DNA of 64,000 nt from Eubacteriales bacterium (GTDB lineage Bacteria > Bacillota > Clostridia > Lachnospirales > Lachnospiraceae), in assembly GCA_030524175.1 (NCBI GenBank), contig JAUNHC010000022.1, positions 1 to 64,000 on the forward strand. The letters run 5' to 3'. Every line of letters begins with the position of its first letter. Position 1 is the first letter of the stretch. This document shows positions 16,485 to 24,489 of this stretch, one piece after another. The translations under genes and the position numbers were made by a program. The notes under the pieces were generated by a model. The model was not told where the DNA came from. It was given only the letters and a program-made list of their open reading frames with translations, and searched no databases.

Positions 16485-16667
16485 ATGGAAAACAAATTGT
16501 TTAAAATGCTTGAATTTTACCGGCAGGATTTCCCGGAAAAAATTGACCAGGTGACAGAAAAGGAACTAAAAGACCATTACATCTATAGACTGAAGGAGGT
16601 GAACGGTCATGGAGGTACTGACAATTCTCATATTTATTACAGCAGTTACGGGGCTGATCGTATTTGA
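16485..16667 (+). CDS. Small ORF of unknown function, 60 codons
   Basis: MENKLFKMLEFYRQDFPE-type charged N-terminus after a weak GGTGAT site. The last 20 codons overlap, in another frame, a 26-residue membrane peptide that has a far better ribosome site. The front part, about 40 residues of helical charged sequence, may be the real product, or the whole may only act as a translated leader for the downstream peptide. I do not recognise it. Confidence 0.35.
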   Translation: MENKLFKMLEFYRQDFPEKIDQVTEKELKDHYIYRLKEVNGHGGTDNSHIYYSSYGADRI

Positions 16668-16689
16668 AAACAAAATATCCGGTTCCTGA
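16609..16689 (+). CDS. 26-residue single-helix membrane peptide
   Basis: MEVLTILIFITAVTGLIVFE plus NKISGS. A near-perfect Shine-Dalgarno AAGGAGGTGA lies eight bases before the ATG. The peptide is one transmembrane helix with a short polar tail. It starts inside the 60-codon ORF in the +1 frame, which suggests coupled translation. It resembles in shape small regulators of membrane proteins (KdpF-like) or type I toxins; neither can be assigned by sequence. Its neighbour on the other strand is the metal P-type ATPase. Confidence 0.5.
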   Translation: MEVLTILIFITAVTGLIVFENKISGS

Positions 16690-16734
16690 TAAAAGAGTTC
16701 ACTCCGTAACCAGCAACACGCTTCGCGGTGTACA

Positions 16735-16803
16735 GAAATTATGCATACTTCATAATTTCGCACGTTGTATGTCTCGGGATTTTCATGCATATATGCATGA
16801 AAA
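16735..16803. repeat. Two adjacent palindromes downstream of the small ORFs
   Basis: GAAATTATG (16735-16743) pairs with CATAATTTC (16751-16759). A perfect 24-bp palindrome lies at 16780-16803, with the half-site TTTTCATGCATA. Neither has a T-tract. They could be operator sites or remnants of a small element. Confidence 0.5.
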
Positions 16804-16843
16804 CACCTCGCGGGATATTACCAGTGAAAAGTAACATAAAAGA

Positions 16844-16880
16844 GCCCCTGCAAACCGGCAATGTGCCAATCTGCAGGGGC
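16844..16880. terminator. Bidirectional terminator next to the P-type ATPase gene
   Basis: GCCCCTGCA (16844-16852) pairs with TGCAGGGGC (16872-16880). An A-run precedes it and CTTTAA follows it. It probably ends the leftward ATPase transcript and the rightward small ORFs. Confidence 0.7.
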
Positions 16881-16906
16881 CTTTAACATGCACCTGAAGT
16901 AAATGA

Positions 16907-18802
16907 TCAAGAAAATGCTACAGTCGCTTCTTCATCCTGAACGGACTGCTTCTGGAATCTCTTCACTTGTAATGCCCGGATGGCATTTAAAATAGCGATC
17001 ACGGAAACTCCCACATCTGCAAACACAGCAGCCCACATGGAAGCAAAGCCCAGCGCACCGAGAAGCAGCACAACCGCTTTCACCCCCAATGCAAATACTA
17101 TGTTCTGGTGTACGATACGCAAAGTTTTCTCAGAAATAGCAATGGCCGCAGCGATTTTCGAAGGCTCATCCGTCATGATCACAATGTCTGCAGCCTCAAT
17201 GGCGGCATCAGAACCAAGTCCTCCCATGGCAATACCGATATCTGCCCGGGCCAGCACAGGCGCATCGTTGATACCGTCTCCCACAAACGCCAGCTTGCCC
17301 TTATTACTGGTTCTTTTCATCAGCGCCTCCATACGGGCAACCTTATCTGCCGGGAGAAGCCCTGCATGGATTTCATCAAGACCAAGAGCTTGCCCAACCT
17401 TTTCGGCAACCTTGGGGGAATCACCGGTAAGCATAACCGTCTTTTTAATACCGCAGGCTTTCAGTGCATGGACAGCCTGGGCGGCATCCTCTTTGATTTC
17501 ATCTTCGATGAGAAGGGCACCCATATATTTGCCGTCTTTAGCTACATATACAACTGTTCCAGTTTCTTCCACAGGCTTATAAGAAACTTTAAACCTCTTC
17601 ATCAGCCTTTCGTTCCCCGCAAGGATAGTTCTGCCATCCAGCTCCACAGAAAGTCCCTGCCCGGCAATCTCCTGCACGCTGCCAATCCTGCGTGTATCTG
17701 TTTCTTTCCCAAATGCTTTCTGAATGGAACGGGCGATGGGATGGCTGGAATCCTGCTCTGCATAAGCTGCCAGCTCAAGAAGCTCCTCTGTGGAAATTTC
17801 CTGGGGATAAATCCCTGTCACAGCAAATGCGCCCTTTGTCAGTGTACCCGTCTTGTCAAAAACAACTGTCTCCGTACTGGCAAGTGCCTCCAGATAGTTA
17901 CTTCCCTTAATTAGCACTCCGCACTTGGAAGCTCCGCCGATCCCTCCGAAAAAGCTTAAGGGCACAGAGATCACAAGGGCACATGGACAGGATATAACAA
18001 GGAAGGTAAGTGCACGCTGGATCCACATGGCGAACCCTCCGCCCAGTACAAGGGGAGGAAGAACCGCTAATACTGCTGCCGCTATGACAACCGCCGGGGT
18101 ATAATATTTGGCAAATCTTGTGATAAAATTCTCTGATTTTGATTTCTTGCTGCTGGCGTTTTCCACCAATTCCAATATCCTGGCAACTGTAGATTCCCCG
18201 TATTCCTTAGACACTGACATACGGATAGTCCCTGATTGATTGATACACCCGCTGATAACCTCTGCTCCCGGCTCTGCATCTCTCGGGACAGATTCCCCGG
18301 TCAAAGCCGAAGTATCCAAGGTTGTATTCCCCTCAAGGATTATTCCGTCAAGAGGAATTCTTTCCCCCGGTTTAACCACGATCACTTCACCTACTGCAAC
18401 CTCTTCAGGGTCAGCCTGCACTACCTTTCCTTCGCGGACCACCATAGCGTAGTCCGGGCGGATATCCATAAGTCCGGCAATGGAACGCCTGGATTTGCTT
18501 ACGGCATATGACTGGAACAACTCACCGACCTGGTAGAAAAGCATAACTGCCACGCCTTCTGAATATTCTCCCAGGCACATGGCACCAATGGTCGCCACTG
18601 TCATAAGAAAATTCTCGTCAAAAACCTGTCCGTGGAGAATATTTGTAACTGCCTTCCACACAATGTCCCAGCCAATGATCCCATAGCAGACTAAATATAC
18701 TGCAAACTGTGCTGCTCCCTCCAGGGGAAGGAACACTGCCCCAAGGTAGCACACAGCAGCCAGAATAATACGGTACAAATTCTTTTTCTGCTTCTTTGTC
18801 AT
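16907..18802 (-). CDS. Heavy-metal P1B-type ATPase (Zn/Cd/Pb class)
   Basis: 631 residues. Actuator motif TGES at 168-171, metal-site CPC at 272-274 in LVISCPCALVISVPLSFF, phosphorylation site D316 in DKTGTLTKG, the SSHP motif near 354, and GDGINDAPVLARADIGIAMG near 527. The SCPCALVIS helix is typical of ZntA/CadA exporters rather than copper pumps. Unlike most family members it has no N-terminal metal-binding domain; that domain is the separate gene just upstream (18817-19032). It expels divalent soft metals from the cytoplasm. The start has AAAGGAG. Expression is probably metal-controlled through the palindrome at 19076-19097. Confidence 0.93.
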   Translation of the reverse strand: MTKKQKKNLYRIILAAVCYLGAVFLPLEGAAQFAVYLVCYGIIGWDIVWKAVTNILHGQVFDENFLMTVATIGAMCLGEYSEGVAVMLFYQVGELFQSYAVSKSRRSIAGLMDIRPDYAMVVREGKVVQADPEEVAVGEVIVVKPGERIPLDGIILEGNTTLDTSALTGESVPRDAEPGAEVISGCINQSGTIRMSVSKEYGESTVARILELVENASSKKSKSENFITRFAKYYTPAVVIAAAVLAVLPPLVLGGGFAMWIQRALTFLVISCPCALVISVPLSFFGGIGGASKCGVLIKGSNYLEALASTETVVFDKTGTLTKGAFAVTGIYPQEISTEELLELAAYAEQDSSHPIARSIQKAFGKETDTRRIGSVQEIAGQGLSVELDGRTILAGNERLMKRFKVSYKPVEETGTVVYVAKDGKYMGALLIEDEIKEDAAQAVHALKACGIKKTVMLTGDSPKVAEKVGQALGLDEIHAGLLPADKVARMEALMKRTSNKGKLAFVGDGINDAPVLARADIGIAMGGLGSDAAIEAADIVIMTDEPSKIAAAIAISEKTLRIVHQNIVFALGVKAVVLLLGALGFASMWAAVFADVGVSVIAILNAIRALQVKRFQKQSVQDEEATVAFS

Positions 18803-18816
18803 GATTAATTCTCCTT

Positions 18817-19032
18817 TTATTGAATCGTCACATCCGGCTCAATCTTGCGGATCAGCTTTTCCGCTTTCTTACGGACTTCCGCAAAATCACTGTCCTCTGC
18901 TTCAAGAACCATCTTCTGGCTCAGGAAATTCACAGAACAATCCTTCACACCGTCAATTTTTTTCACTGCATCCTCAATTTTTGCCGCACAGTGTGCACAG
19001 TCCAGGTCCACTAATTTAATTGTTTTTTTCAT
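18817..19032 (-). CDS. Stand-alone HMA metal-binding domain protein
   Basis: 71 residues of ferredoxin-like HMA fold with the metal motif LDCAHCAAKIEDA (CxxC) and the following GVKDCSVNFLSQKMVLEAE strand. AAGGAGG precedes the start at good spacing. It lies 14 bp before the P-type ATPase, which lacks its own HMA domain, so it very likely serves as the detached chaperone or regulatory domain of that pump. An acidic segment (EAEDSDFAE) follows the core. Confidence 0.9.
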   Translation of the reverse strand: MKKTIKLVDLDCAHCAAKIEDAVKKIDGVKDCSVNFLSQKMVLEAEDSDFAEVRKKAEKLIRKIEPDVTIQ

Positions 19033-19075
19033 ATCCGAATCCTCCTTGAATGTTGGGTTAATTTAATTTTCGTTT

Positions 19076-19097
19076 CATATGAATATTTATTCATATG
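19076..19097. promoter_or_regulatory. ArsR/SmtB-type operator before the metal export genes
   Basis: CATATGAATA and TATTCATATG are perfect complements separated by TT. The TGAA and TTCA arms match the known ArsR/SmtB (CzrA, CadC) operators. The metal sensor itself is not in this window. Confidence 0.65.
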
Positions 19098-19205
19098 TTC
19101 ATATATATAATAATCAAAAGCTCCGGATTTGTCAATACATAAAATGTAAAAACTATCCGGAGCCGGAATCACAGAAGCATATCGTGTGACAATTAAAATT
19201 CAACC

Positions 19206-20114
19206 TTATTCAGCGTATTTACATAAAAGCTCCTCCGCCTCTTTCTGACTTAGGGTAAAACGCTTCATTAATTTCTCAACTATCTGCTCCTCTGTTTTCT
19301 TTTCCTCCAGGTTGTCTAAGATCAAAGCCCTGATCCCTTCAAGCCTGCCTTCTTTCCTTCCTTTCTCCTCTCCAGACATAAAAATGGATTTTCTATCTGC
19401 TTCATAACGCTGACGAGCCATACATTGAAGCTTGACCTGTTCATCCTCCGTCAGATTGCGCAGCGTAACTACTGCTTCCTTTAATTCTTCGGATTCCTCT
19501 GCCATCTTCAGAACCTCCTCCCATTCTGTTGCCATAAACAGCTTAGTCCAACGGTAAATATCTGATTTCTTAGTTTCCTCACTAACACATTCCAGTTGGT
19601 CTAATTGTATCATAATCAGTGTAAAATCACCAGAATATACATGTCCATTTTCAGAATTTATCAATTGATACTTACTGAAAAATTCATGATAATCAGAAAA
19701 TGGTGACGAATTAATAAAACCAATATGTATACAAGGCAAAGTATTGGTATAATCCTCTCCACTATGCAGATCCACATACATATTGCACGTATAGTAGAGA
19801 GAACGCTTGGGCCAATTGCCGATATTCCCTATCTGCATCTCCAGATTCACCTTTTTTCCGTAATTCAGTAAAAGCCGGATATCCAGGATGCATGTTTTAT
19901 CGTCAATAGCATTCCCCAGGATGATCGGATTTGTAATTTCACAGGAGATGATCTCCTCTCTTGGAATCCCAAGAACAGCACTCAAAAGTCCCTTAAGTGC
20001 CCTCTCATTTTTCTGAAACACTGCCCGGAACATGTAGTCATTCGTAAAACCATATGGAATTTTACCACACATTTTTTGATTGTAGTTTTCTCTTTTTTGC
20101 TGATTTGTTTTCAT
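19206..20114 (-). CDS. Rpn-family PD-(D/E)XK nuclease / putative transposase
   Basis: 302 residues from the ATG at 20114, which follows AAGGAGGTC. It has the N-terminal PYGFTNDYMFRAVFQKN motif, the CEITNPIILGNAIDDKTCILDI strand and LEMQIGN, which supply the D and ExQ residues of the PD-(D/E)XK core, then SLYYTCNMYVDLHSGEDY. The C-terminal third is a charged helical region (SGEEKGRKEGRLEGIRALI) usual in this family. Rpn proteins promote RecA-independent recombination and are associated with defence or abortive infection in some species; many copies per genome are common in gut Firmicutes. It stands alone here. Confidence 0.85.
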   Translation of the reverse strand: MKTNQQKRENYNQKMCGKIPYGFTNDYMFRAVFQKNERALKGLLSAVLGIPREEIISCEITNPIILGNAIDDKTCILDIRLLLNYGKKVNLEMQIGNIGNWPKRSLYYTCNMYVDLHSGEDYTNTLPCIHIGFINSSPFSDYHEFFSKYQLINSENGHVYSGDFTLIMIQLDQLECVSEETKKSDIYRWTKLFMATEWEEVLKMAEESEELKEAVVTLRNLTEDEQVKLQCMARQRYEADRKSIFMSGEEKGRKEGRLEGIRALILDNLEEKKTEEQIVEKLMKRFTLSQKEAEELLCKYAE

Positions 20115-20138
20115 AGATTTGACCTCCTTATAAGGCAT

Positions 20139-20513
20139 AAGATTATTAAGAAATGCTTTTCAGATGTGATGCTTCGTGCCCAAGAACAGGGCAGCGGTTT
20201 GCTAATGCATAATTGGAACCCGTAGGCATCAGAGGGCAAAATATCTTTTGCCCCCTATATATAATTCATAGCTATATCATAATATCATATCGGATAACAA
20301 AATAAAATTAAATTACTATAAAAATTGGCGAACCGCTTGAAATCCTGTTCAAGGCTGCAACCGTAGGCTCTGACTCTGTCAAAAAACATTATACGGACAC
20401 AATACCTAAAATACAAAACAATCTTTAATTTTAACGTACAGCCACTTTTTAAGAAGGCAGCATGATATTACAATGTTTCTTCGAGGAAGCTGCAATATTA
20501 CTGTACTTTTCTC
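20139..20513. other. Gene-free stretch with one small hairpin
   Basis: AT-rich with no supported gene. A perfect hairpin GGGCAAAA, TATC, TTTTGCCC lies at 20234-20253 without a T-tract. Two similar short phrases, CCGTAGGCATCAGAG near 20220 and CCGTAGGCTCTGACT near 20362, suggest decayed repeats. Confidence 0.4.
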
Positions 20514-21587
20514 TCAGCAATCCTGTGCAAAAGACAGATTGATCCTTCCATTGCTGGTCCGCACCTTGAGATTCTTACGCCGGCCTGTCCGCATACTTGT
20601 GGGTAGGGTATTTGACCCGTTTGAAGTCTTACTCTCAATATTGTAATCTGCCATGCTGCCGGTGAGCCATCCCCGAACTGCCCCATTTGAGGTCTGAAGG
20701 GATATGCTGCTCCCTGAAAGACCGGTAACCTCCACAGGCGCGTTGGATGTGACTACCTCCACAGTGCCGGAAAATTCAGCTCTCTCAAGAACAATACGTC
20801 CGTTTGAATCCTTCCCACGGAAATCCCGCCCCCTGATCTCATCTGCTGAAACTGAGCTGTTGGAGGTTTTTATTTGAATCCTATCCGCTGTGATCCTGGA
20901 CAGAATAATTTTCGCATTGCTGGTTTCTGCCAGAAGACTCTCTAAATGCTCCAGGTTCTCAGCCTGAATAGAAGCATTCTTTGTTATAAGTTCAAGTCTG
21001 CCGTCAAAATCTTCCGGTATCTGAACTGTGATCCATCTGTCCGCCATTCTCCAGAAACCGAAGCACCAAAAGCTTTTCATCCGTTGGACAAAAGTATATC
21101 CTCCGCCTTCTTCACTGGTCCAAACATCATCAACATTCTCCCTTGGGCGAAAGAGTACCTTCACATTTCCCTTTTTTACTCTTTGGACCATAATCCTGGT
21201 GTTTTCTGCCTGGATTTTGATAAATGCTGGGAATACTTCTTTTTGTTCTTCCTGGCTGCTCTCCTCAAACTTAGATTCTGTTCCCACACCATCCCCTTTT
21301 GACGCTGATGCAGCCTCAAATTCGCTCTGCGCTTCCTTGCCGAAAGATCCCTGGGCGGCCTTGCTCCTTTGAGGAGATCCCACTAATCTGGCTTCATACT
21401 CACTGCGTAATCTTTTTCCCGCCTCTTCCGGAGTTCCAAGCCCGCTTAAAATTTCCGCCTCAGATTCTCCGTTTTCCATCCTGTCACAGATCATTTCTTC
21501 AAAGTATTCTTTAATCTGCTCACGCTCATCCTCAGTAAAATCCGAAATTTCTACCAAAAGTCTTCTTAAATATTCTTCCTTTCCCAT
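20514..21587 (-). CDS. DUF1700-like/DUF4097 beta-repeat protein
   Basis: 357 residues from the ATG that overlaps the PadR stop (TAATG). The first 70 residues form a helical HAAS/DUF1700-like domain (EEYLRRLLVEISDFTEDERE; GLGTPEEAGKRLRSEYEARL). A charged linker leads to a region of repeated short beta strands (AENLEHLESLLAETSNAKII; IKTSNSSVSADEIRGRDF; VVTSNAPVEVTGLSGSSI) typical of DUF4097, a beta-helix-like fold. No signal peptide or membrane segment is visible. PadR-DUF1700-DUF4097 pairs are common in Firmicutes and are thought to act in envelope stress, but the biochemical role is unknown. Confidence 0.8.
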   Translation of the reverse strand: MGKEEYLRRLLVEISDFTEDEREQIKEYFEEMICDRMENGESEAEILSGLGTPEEAGKRLRSEYEARLVGSPQRSKAAQGSFGKEAQSEFEAASASKGDGVGTESKFEESSQEEQKEVFPAFIKIQAENTRIMVQRVKKGNVKVLFRPRENVDDVWTSEEGGGYTFVQRMKSFWCFGFWRMADRWITVQIPEDFDGRLELITKNASIQAENLEHLESLLAETSNAKIILSRITADRIQIKTSNSSVSADEIRGRDFRGKDSNGRIVLERAEFSGTVEVVTSNAPVEVTGLSGSSISLQTSNGAVRGWLTGSMADYNIESKTSNGSNTLPTSMRTGRRKNLKVRTSNGRINLSFAQDC

Positions 21588-21901
21588 TATGCTCCCTCTC
21601 TTTCCTGAACAAACGCATATATTTTTTTTATTTCTTCCCATTCGGAAAGGAAATCATGAATTTTCTGTTTTCCAGATTCCGTAATCTTGTAATATTTCCG
21701 CATCCGTCCATTATACTCCTGCTTATAAGTAGTTAAATTTCCGGCCGTCTCCAGCCTCTTCAGAATCGGGTATAAGGTGGACTCAGAAATCTCAATACAT
21801 TCCGATACTTCCTTGACGATCAAATACCCGTAGGAAGGCCCCTTCTGCAGGACAGACAGAACACAAATATCAAGGATACCTTTTTTTCGCTGTATATCCA
21901 T
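21587..21901 (-). CDS. PadR-family transcriptional regulator
   Basis: 104 residues from the second of two close ATGs (21901), chosen because AGGAGA lies seven bases upstream of it but only two from the first. The winged-helix reads LDICVLSVLQKGPSYGYLIV, ISESTLYPILKRLETAGNLT and YNGRMRKYYKITESGKQKI, which is diagnostic of PadR. A short C-terminal helix (FLSEWEEIKKIYAFVQ) gives dimerisation. The gene is coupled to the DUF4097 gene by a one-base overlap and is preceded by a strong palindrome, so autorepression is likely. Confidence 0.93.
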   Translation of the reverse strand: MDIQRKKGILDICVLSVLQKGPSYGYLIVKEVSECIEISESTLYPILKRLETAGNLTTYKQEYNGRMRKYYKITESGKQKIHDFLSEWEEIKKIYAFVQEREGA

Positions 21902-21921
21902 GCCCATTCTCCTTTATATTT

Positions 21922-21959
21922 TGCAATGTATAATATTATGCATTGCATACTATATATTG
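21922..21959. promoter_or_regulatory. PadR-type operator region
   Basis: A 26-bp palindrome at 21922-21947 has the halves TGCAATGTATAAT and ATTATGCATTGCA with one mismatch. It runs into a second overlapping dyad (GCATACTATATATTGC). It covers the region where the leftward padR promoter should lie. Confidence 0.65.
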
Positions 21960-22005
21960 CATAGTATAATACAAATGGAGATTTGTCAATATGTATATTA
22001 TTTTA

Positions 22006-22059
22006 TTGACAACTTCCTCTACGCGCATTATACTGTACTTGTTTATATGATACAGTATA
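22006..22059 (+). promoter_or_regulatory. Promoter and operator of the GntR-ABC operon
   Basis: TTGACA (22006-22011), 17 bases, TATACT (22029-22034) is a near-consensus sigma-A promoter. TATACTGTA (22029-22037) and TACAGTATA (22051-22059) are perfect inverted arms 13 bases apart that overlap the -10, the arrangement expected for repression by the GntR protein encoded just downstream. Confidence 0.85.
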
Positions 22060-22078
22060 ATACAGTGAGGTGAGTACA

Positions 22079-22453
22079 GTGGAAATACATATCAATAACC
22101 ATGCAAGCAAACCAATATATGAGCAGATTGCAGACCAGCTTAAAGCATTGATCATGGACGGGGAGTTAAAAGCAGGAGACGCCATCCCCTCAATACGGTC
22201 TATGGCCAAATCTCTCCACATAAGCGTACTAACTGTGCAGAAGGCATATGATTCCCTTCAGGCAGACGGATTTATTGAGACAACAGCAGGCAAGGGTTGT
22301 TTTGTATCAGTTCAGAATCAGGACTTTTATCTGGAAGAACAACAGAAAAAAATCGAGGAACATTTCACAAAAGCAATCGAAATCGCCCGTTGCAGCGGAA
22401 TTAAACTAGATAAATTAACCAATCTTTTAACACTATTATATGAGGAGGATTAA
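22079..22453 (+). CDS. GntR-family regulator, YtrA type
   Basis: About 124 residues from the GTG at 22079, six bases after GAGGTGA; the GTG at 22070 lies inside that site. The N-terminal winged helix includes KPIYEQIADQLKALIMDGEL, AIPSIRSMAKSLHISVLTVQ and ETTAGKGCFV. The C-terminal part is the short helical dimerisation tail of the YtrA subfamily (EEQQKKIEEHFTKAIEIARC), with no ligand domain. It is the first gene of an operon with an ABC ATPase and a permease, the usual YtrA context, and probably represses the operon at the palindrome over the -10. Confidence 0.92.
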   Translation: MEIHINNHASKPIYEQIADQLKALIMDGELKAGDAIPSIRSMAKSLHISVLTVQKAYDSLQADGFIETTAGKGCFVSVQNQDFYLEEQQKKIEEHFTKAIEIARCSGIKLDKLTNLLTLLYEED

Positions 22454-22455
22454 AG

Positions 22456-23310
22456 GTGAAAAATGCATTGACTGTTGACAGACTGACAAAAAAATATAAA
22501 GATTTTGCGCTGAAAGACATCTCTTTTCAAGTGCCCCGGGGATCTATTGTGGGACTCATCGGAGAAAACGGCGCGGGCAAAAGCACTACGATCAAGTCAA
22601 TTCTGGGACTGATCAAAAAGGACGGAGGAGAAATCACTGTCTTAGGCCAAAAGGAAGAAGAGGTGAGCGCTGAAACCCGGGAACAGATAGGCGTTGTTTT
22701 TGACGGTACCAACTTTTCGGAGGAACTCACTCCAGTCAGGCTAAACAAGGTACTGAAAGACATCTATCAATCATGGGATGAGAACTTATATTTTTCTCTT
22801 CTGAAACAGTTATCACTGCCTGAAAACAAAAAGATAAGCGCATTTTCAAGGGGAATGAAAATGAAACTTTCTATCGCTGCAGCATTTTCACACCATCCCC
22901 GGCTGCTGATCCTGGACGAGGCCACGAGCGGACTGGACCCGGTCATGAGAGACGATATCTTAGATATGTTTTTAGACTTTGTACAAGAAGAAGAGAATTC
23001 TATTCTGGTCTCCTCACATATAACAAGTGACCTGGAAAAGATTGCAGATTATATTGTTTTCATCCATAAAGGTGAGATAATTTTCTCCCAGGCAAAGGAT
23101 GAACTGCTGGAGAATTATGGGATCATCAAGTGCGGTGCAGCCCAGTTTGATGAGATTGAAAATCAGGATATCATCACTTGCCGGAGGATGGATTACGAGT
23201 GGCAGATATTAACTGCTGACAGGAAAAAGGCAGCAAAAAAATACCCTGAAGCTATGATAGTCCCAGCAACCATTGATGAAATCATGCTTCTTTATGTGAA
23301 AGGAGAATAA
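22456..23310 (+). CDS. ABC transporter ATP-binding protein (YtrB/BcrA-like)
   Basis: 284 residues starting at a GTG two bases after the regulator stop, with GGAGGAT inside the end of that gene. Walker A GENGAGKSTTIKS, Q-loop IGVVFDGTNF, signature FSRGMKMKLSIAAAF, Walker B LLILDEATSGLDPV and the H-loop SSHITSDLEKI are all intact. The C-terminal ~70 residues form the extra domain seen in BcrA/YtrB-type exporters. It partners the membrane protein that follows. Likely role is export or detoxification of a membrane-active compound, judged only by operon type. Confidence 0.92.
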   Translation: MKNALTVDRLTKKYKDFALKDISFQVPRGSIVGLIGENGAGKSTTIKSILGLIKKDGGEITVLGQKEEEVSAETREQIGVVFDGTNFSEELTPVRLNKVLKDIYQSWDENLYFSLLKQLSLPENKKISAFSRGMKMKLSIAAAFSHHPRLLILDEATSGLDPVMRDDILDMFLDFVQEEENSILVSSHITSDLEKIADYIVFIHKGEIIFSQAKDELLENYGIIKCGAAQFDEIENQDIITCRRMDYEWQILTADRKKAAKKYPEAMIVPATIDEIMLLYVKGE

Positions 23311-23313
23311 CTG

Positions 23314-23952
23314 ATGAAAGGACTTATCCGAAACAACTTTTATTCTATGGAGAGCAATATAAAAACTGCATTTTTAATGTCTGCACTTTTAATTTTTACA
23401 CCTTTTTTTATCAACCATCCACGGATTCTATCTGTCATTGTCTCAGTTCAGATATTTATTTTTATAGCCAATATAGGGACCTCCCTCCATGCTGACGAGG
23501 TTGCAAAATGGAATATATTTGAACTTACACTGCCTGTTGATCCTGGTATGGTCATCATGGCCAAATATGTGTCCTTTTCCTTACTGATAGTTTTCGGCCT
23601 TATAATAAGCGCTTTTACCGGTATTGTTTCCAGTTTATTATCGACATCAGCGGACCTGAGTTCCATTATTGCAGGATATGAATATGGACTGACACTGTCT
23701 CTCATTGTAGCCGCAATCATGTATCCGGTTATGCTGAAAATAGGAACCGAGAAAAACGAATTGATCATTCTTTTTTCTGCATTTATATCGGTTATACTTA
23801 TGCTTTTCATCGCATTTATAGTATCTCTGTTCAGCGGAGAAATGGCATGGCAGGCTGCACTTGTTAGGACAATTTCTCTAGTTGTTTCACTGCTCCTATT
23901 CCTTCTTTCCTATTTTGTATCTTTAAAAATTTATAAGAAAAAAGAGTTTTAA
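23314..23952 (+). CDS. ABC-2-type permease of the GntR-ABC operon
   Basis: 212 residues, about six hydrophobic helices (TAFLMSALLIFTPFFI, VIVSVQIFIFIANIG, LLIVFGLIISAFTGIVSSL, SLIVAAIMYPVML, LIILFSAFISVILMLFIAFI, LVVSLLLFLLSYFVSLKIY) ending in KKKEF. It belongs to the ABC-2 permease type found beside YtrA/YtrB proteins. Its start lies three bases after the ATPase stop, with AAAGGAG in the end of the ATPase gene. A hairpin at 23982-24025 follows. Confidence 0.82.
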   Translation: MKGLIRNNFYSMESNIKTAFLMSALLIFTPFFINHPRILSVIVSVQIFIFIANIGTSLHADEVAKWNIFELTLPVDPGMVIMAKYVSFSLLIVFGLIISAFTGIVSSLLSTSADLSSIIAGYEYGLTLSLIVAAIMYPVMLKIGTEKNELIILFSAFISVILMLFIAFIVSLFSGEMAWQAALVRTISLVVSLLLFLLSYFVSLKIYKKKEF

Positions 23953-23981
23953 CTGATCAAAGGAACAAATAATAATAGTAT

Positions 23982-24025
23982 GGCTGTCCCATGTGCTTCT
24001 GCCTTTGGCAACACATGAGACAGCC
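23982..24025. terminator. Hairpin at the end of the GntR-ABC operon
   Basis: GGCTGTCCCATGTG (23982-23995) pairs with CACATGAGACAGCC (24012-24025), one mismatch. No strong T-tract follows. It lies between convergent genes. Confidence 0.55.
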
Positions 24026-24066
24026 AATTATGCATCTAAACTGGATTTTGTATACCTATGTCAAAC

Positions 24067-24438
24067 TTACTTCCCCCATATCCTGCAAGCGGCATACCGT
24101 CCAATCACCACTCCTGCCACACAAAGACACACACTCGCCGCCACATACACAGATCCATATATGTATCTCCCTTTCTCAAAAAGCCCCACGGCTTCCAAGG
24201 AAAAGGTAGAAAAGGTGGTAAAGCCCCCGCAGACTCCTGTTTTCCAGAACAATATCCATCTCTCCTGCATACCTTTTGCCGAAGAGGTTCCCACAATGAA
24301 GCCAATCAGCATAGCCCCAAGCAGATTCGTAACCAGCGTCAGGACCGGAAAAACCGTCTTACCGGGCAGCAGACTGATTAAATATCTTCCCACAGCGCCT
24401 ACAGCACCGCCCATACCTACCATTAAAATATTCATCAT
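24067..24438 (-). CDS. crcB: Fluoride ion channel CrcB/Fluc
   Basis: 123 residues, four transmembrane helices. The family signatures are visible: GGAVGAVGRYLIS near the N-terminus, TLVTNLLGAMLIGFIVG with the conserved asparagine, and GVCGGFTTFSTFSLEAVGLF, which carries the phenylalanine and threonine residues of the pore. It exports fluoride as a dimer. The first ATG (24438) or the next (24435) may be the start. Only one copy is present, so a homodimer is implied unless a second gene lies elsewhere. I see no fluoride riboswitch upstream. Confidence 0.93.
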   Translation of the reverse strand: MMNILMVGMGGAVGAVGRYLISLLPGKTVFPVLTLVTNLLGAMLIGFIVGTSSAKGMQERWILFWKTGVCGGFTTFSTFSLEAVGLFEKGRYIYGSVYVAASVCLCVAGVVIGRYAACRIWGK

Positions 24439-24489
24439 AAATACACTCCGTTATCCAGTTATCACACTCTACTTTAACACGTACCCGTC

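Noticed and set aside
24439-24489. Fluoride riboswitch before crcB
   Set aside because: The gap is too short and shows no crcB-motif pseudoknot.
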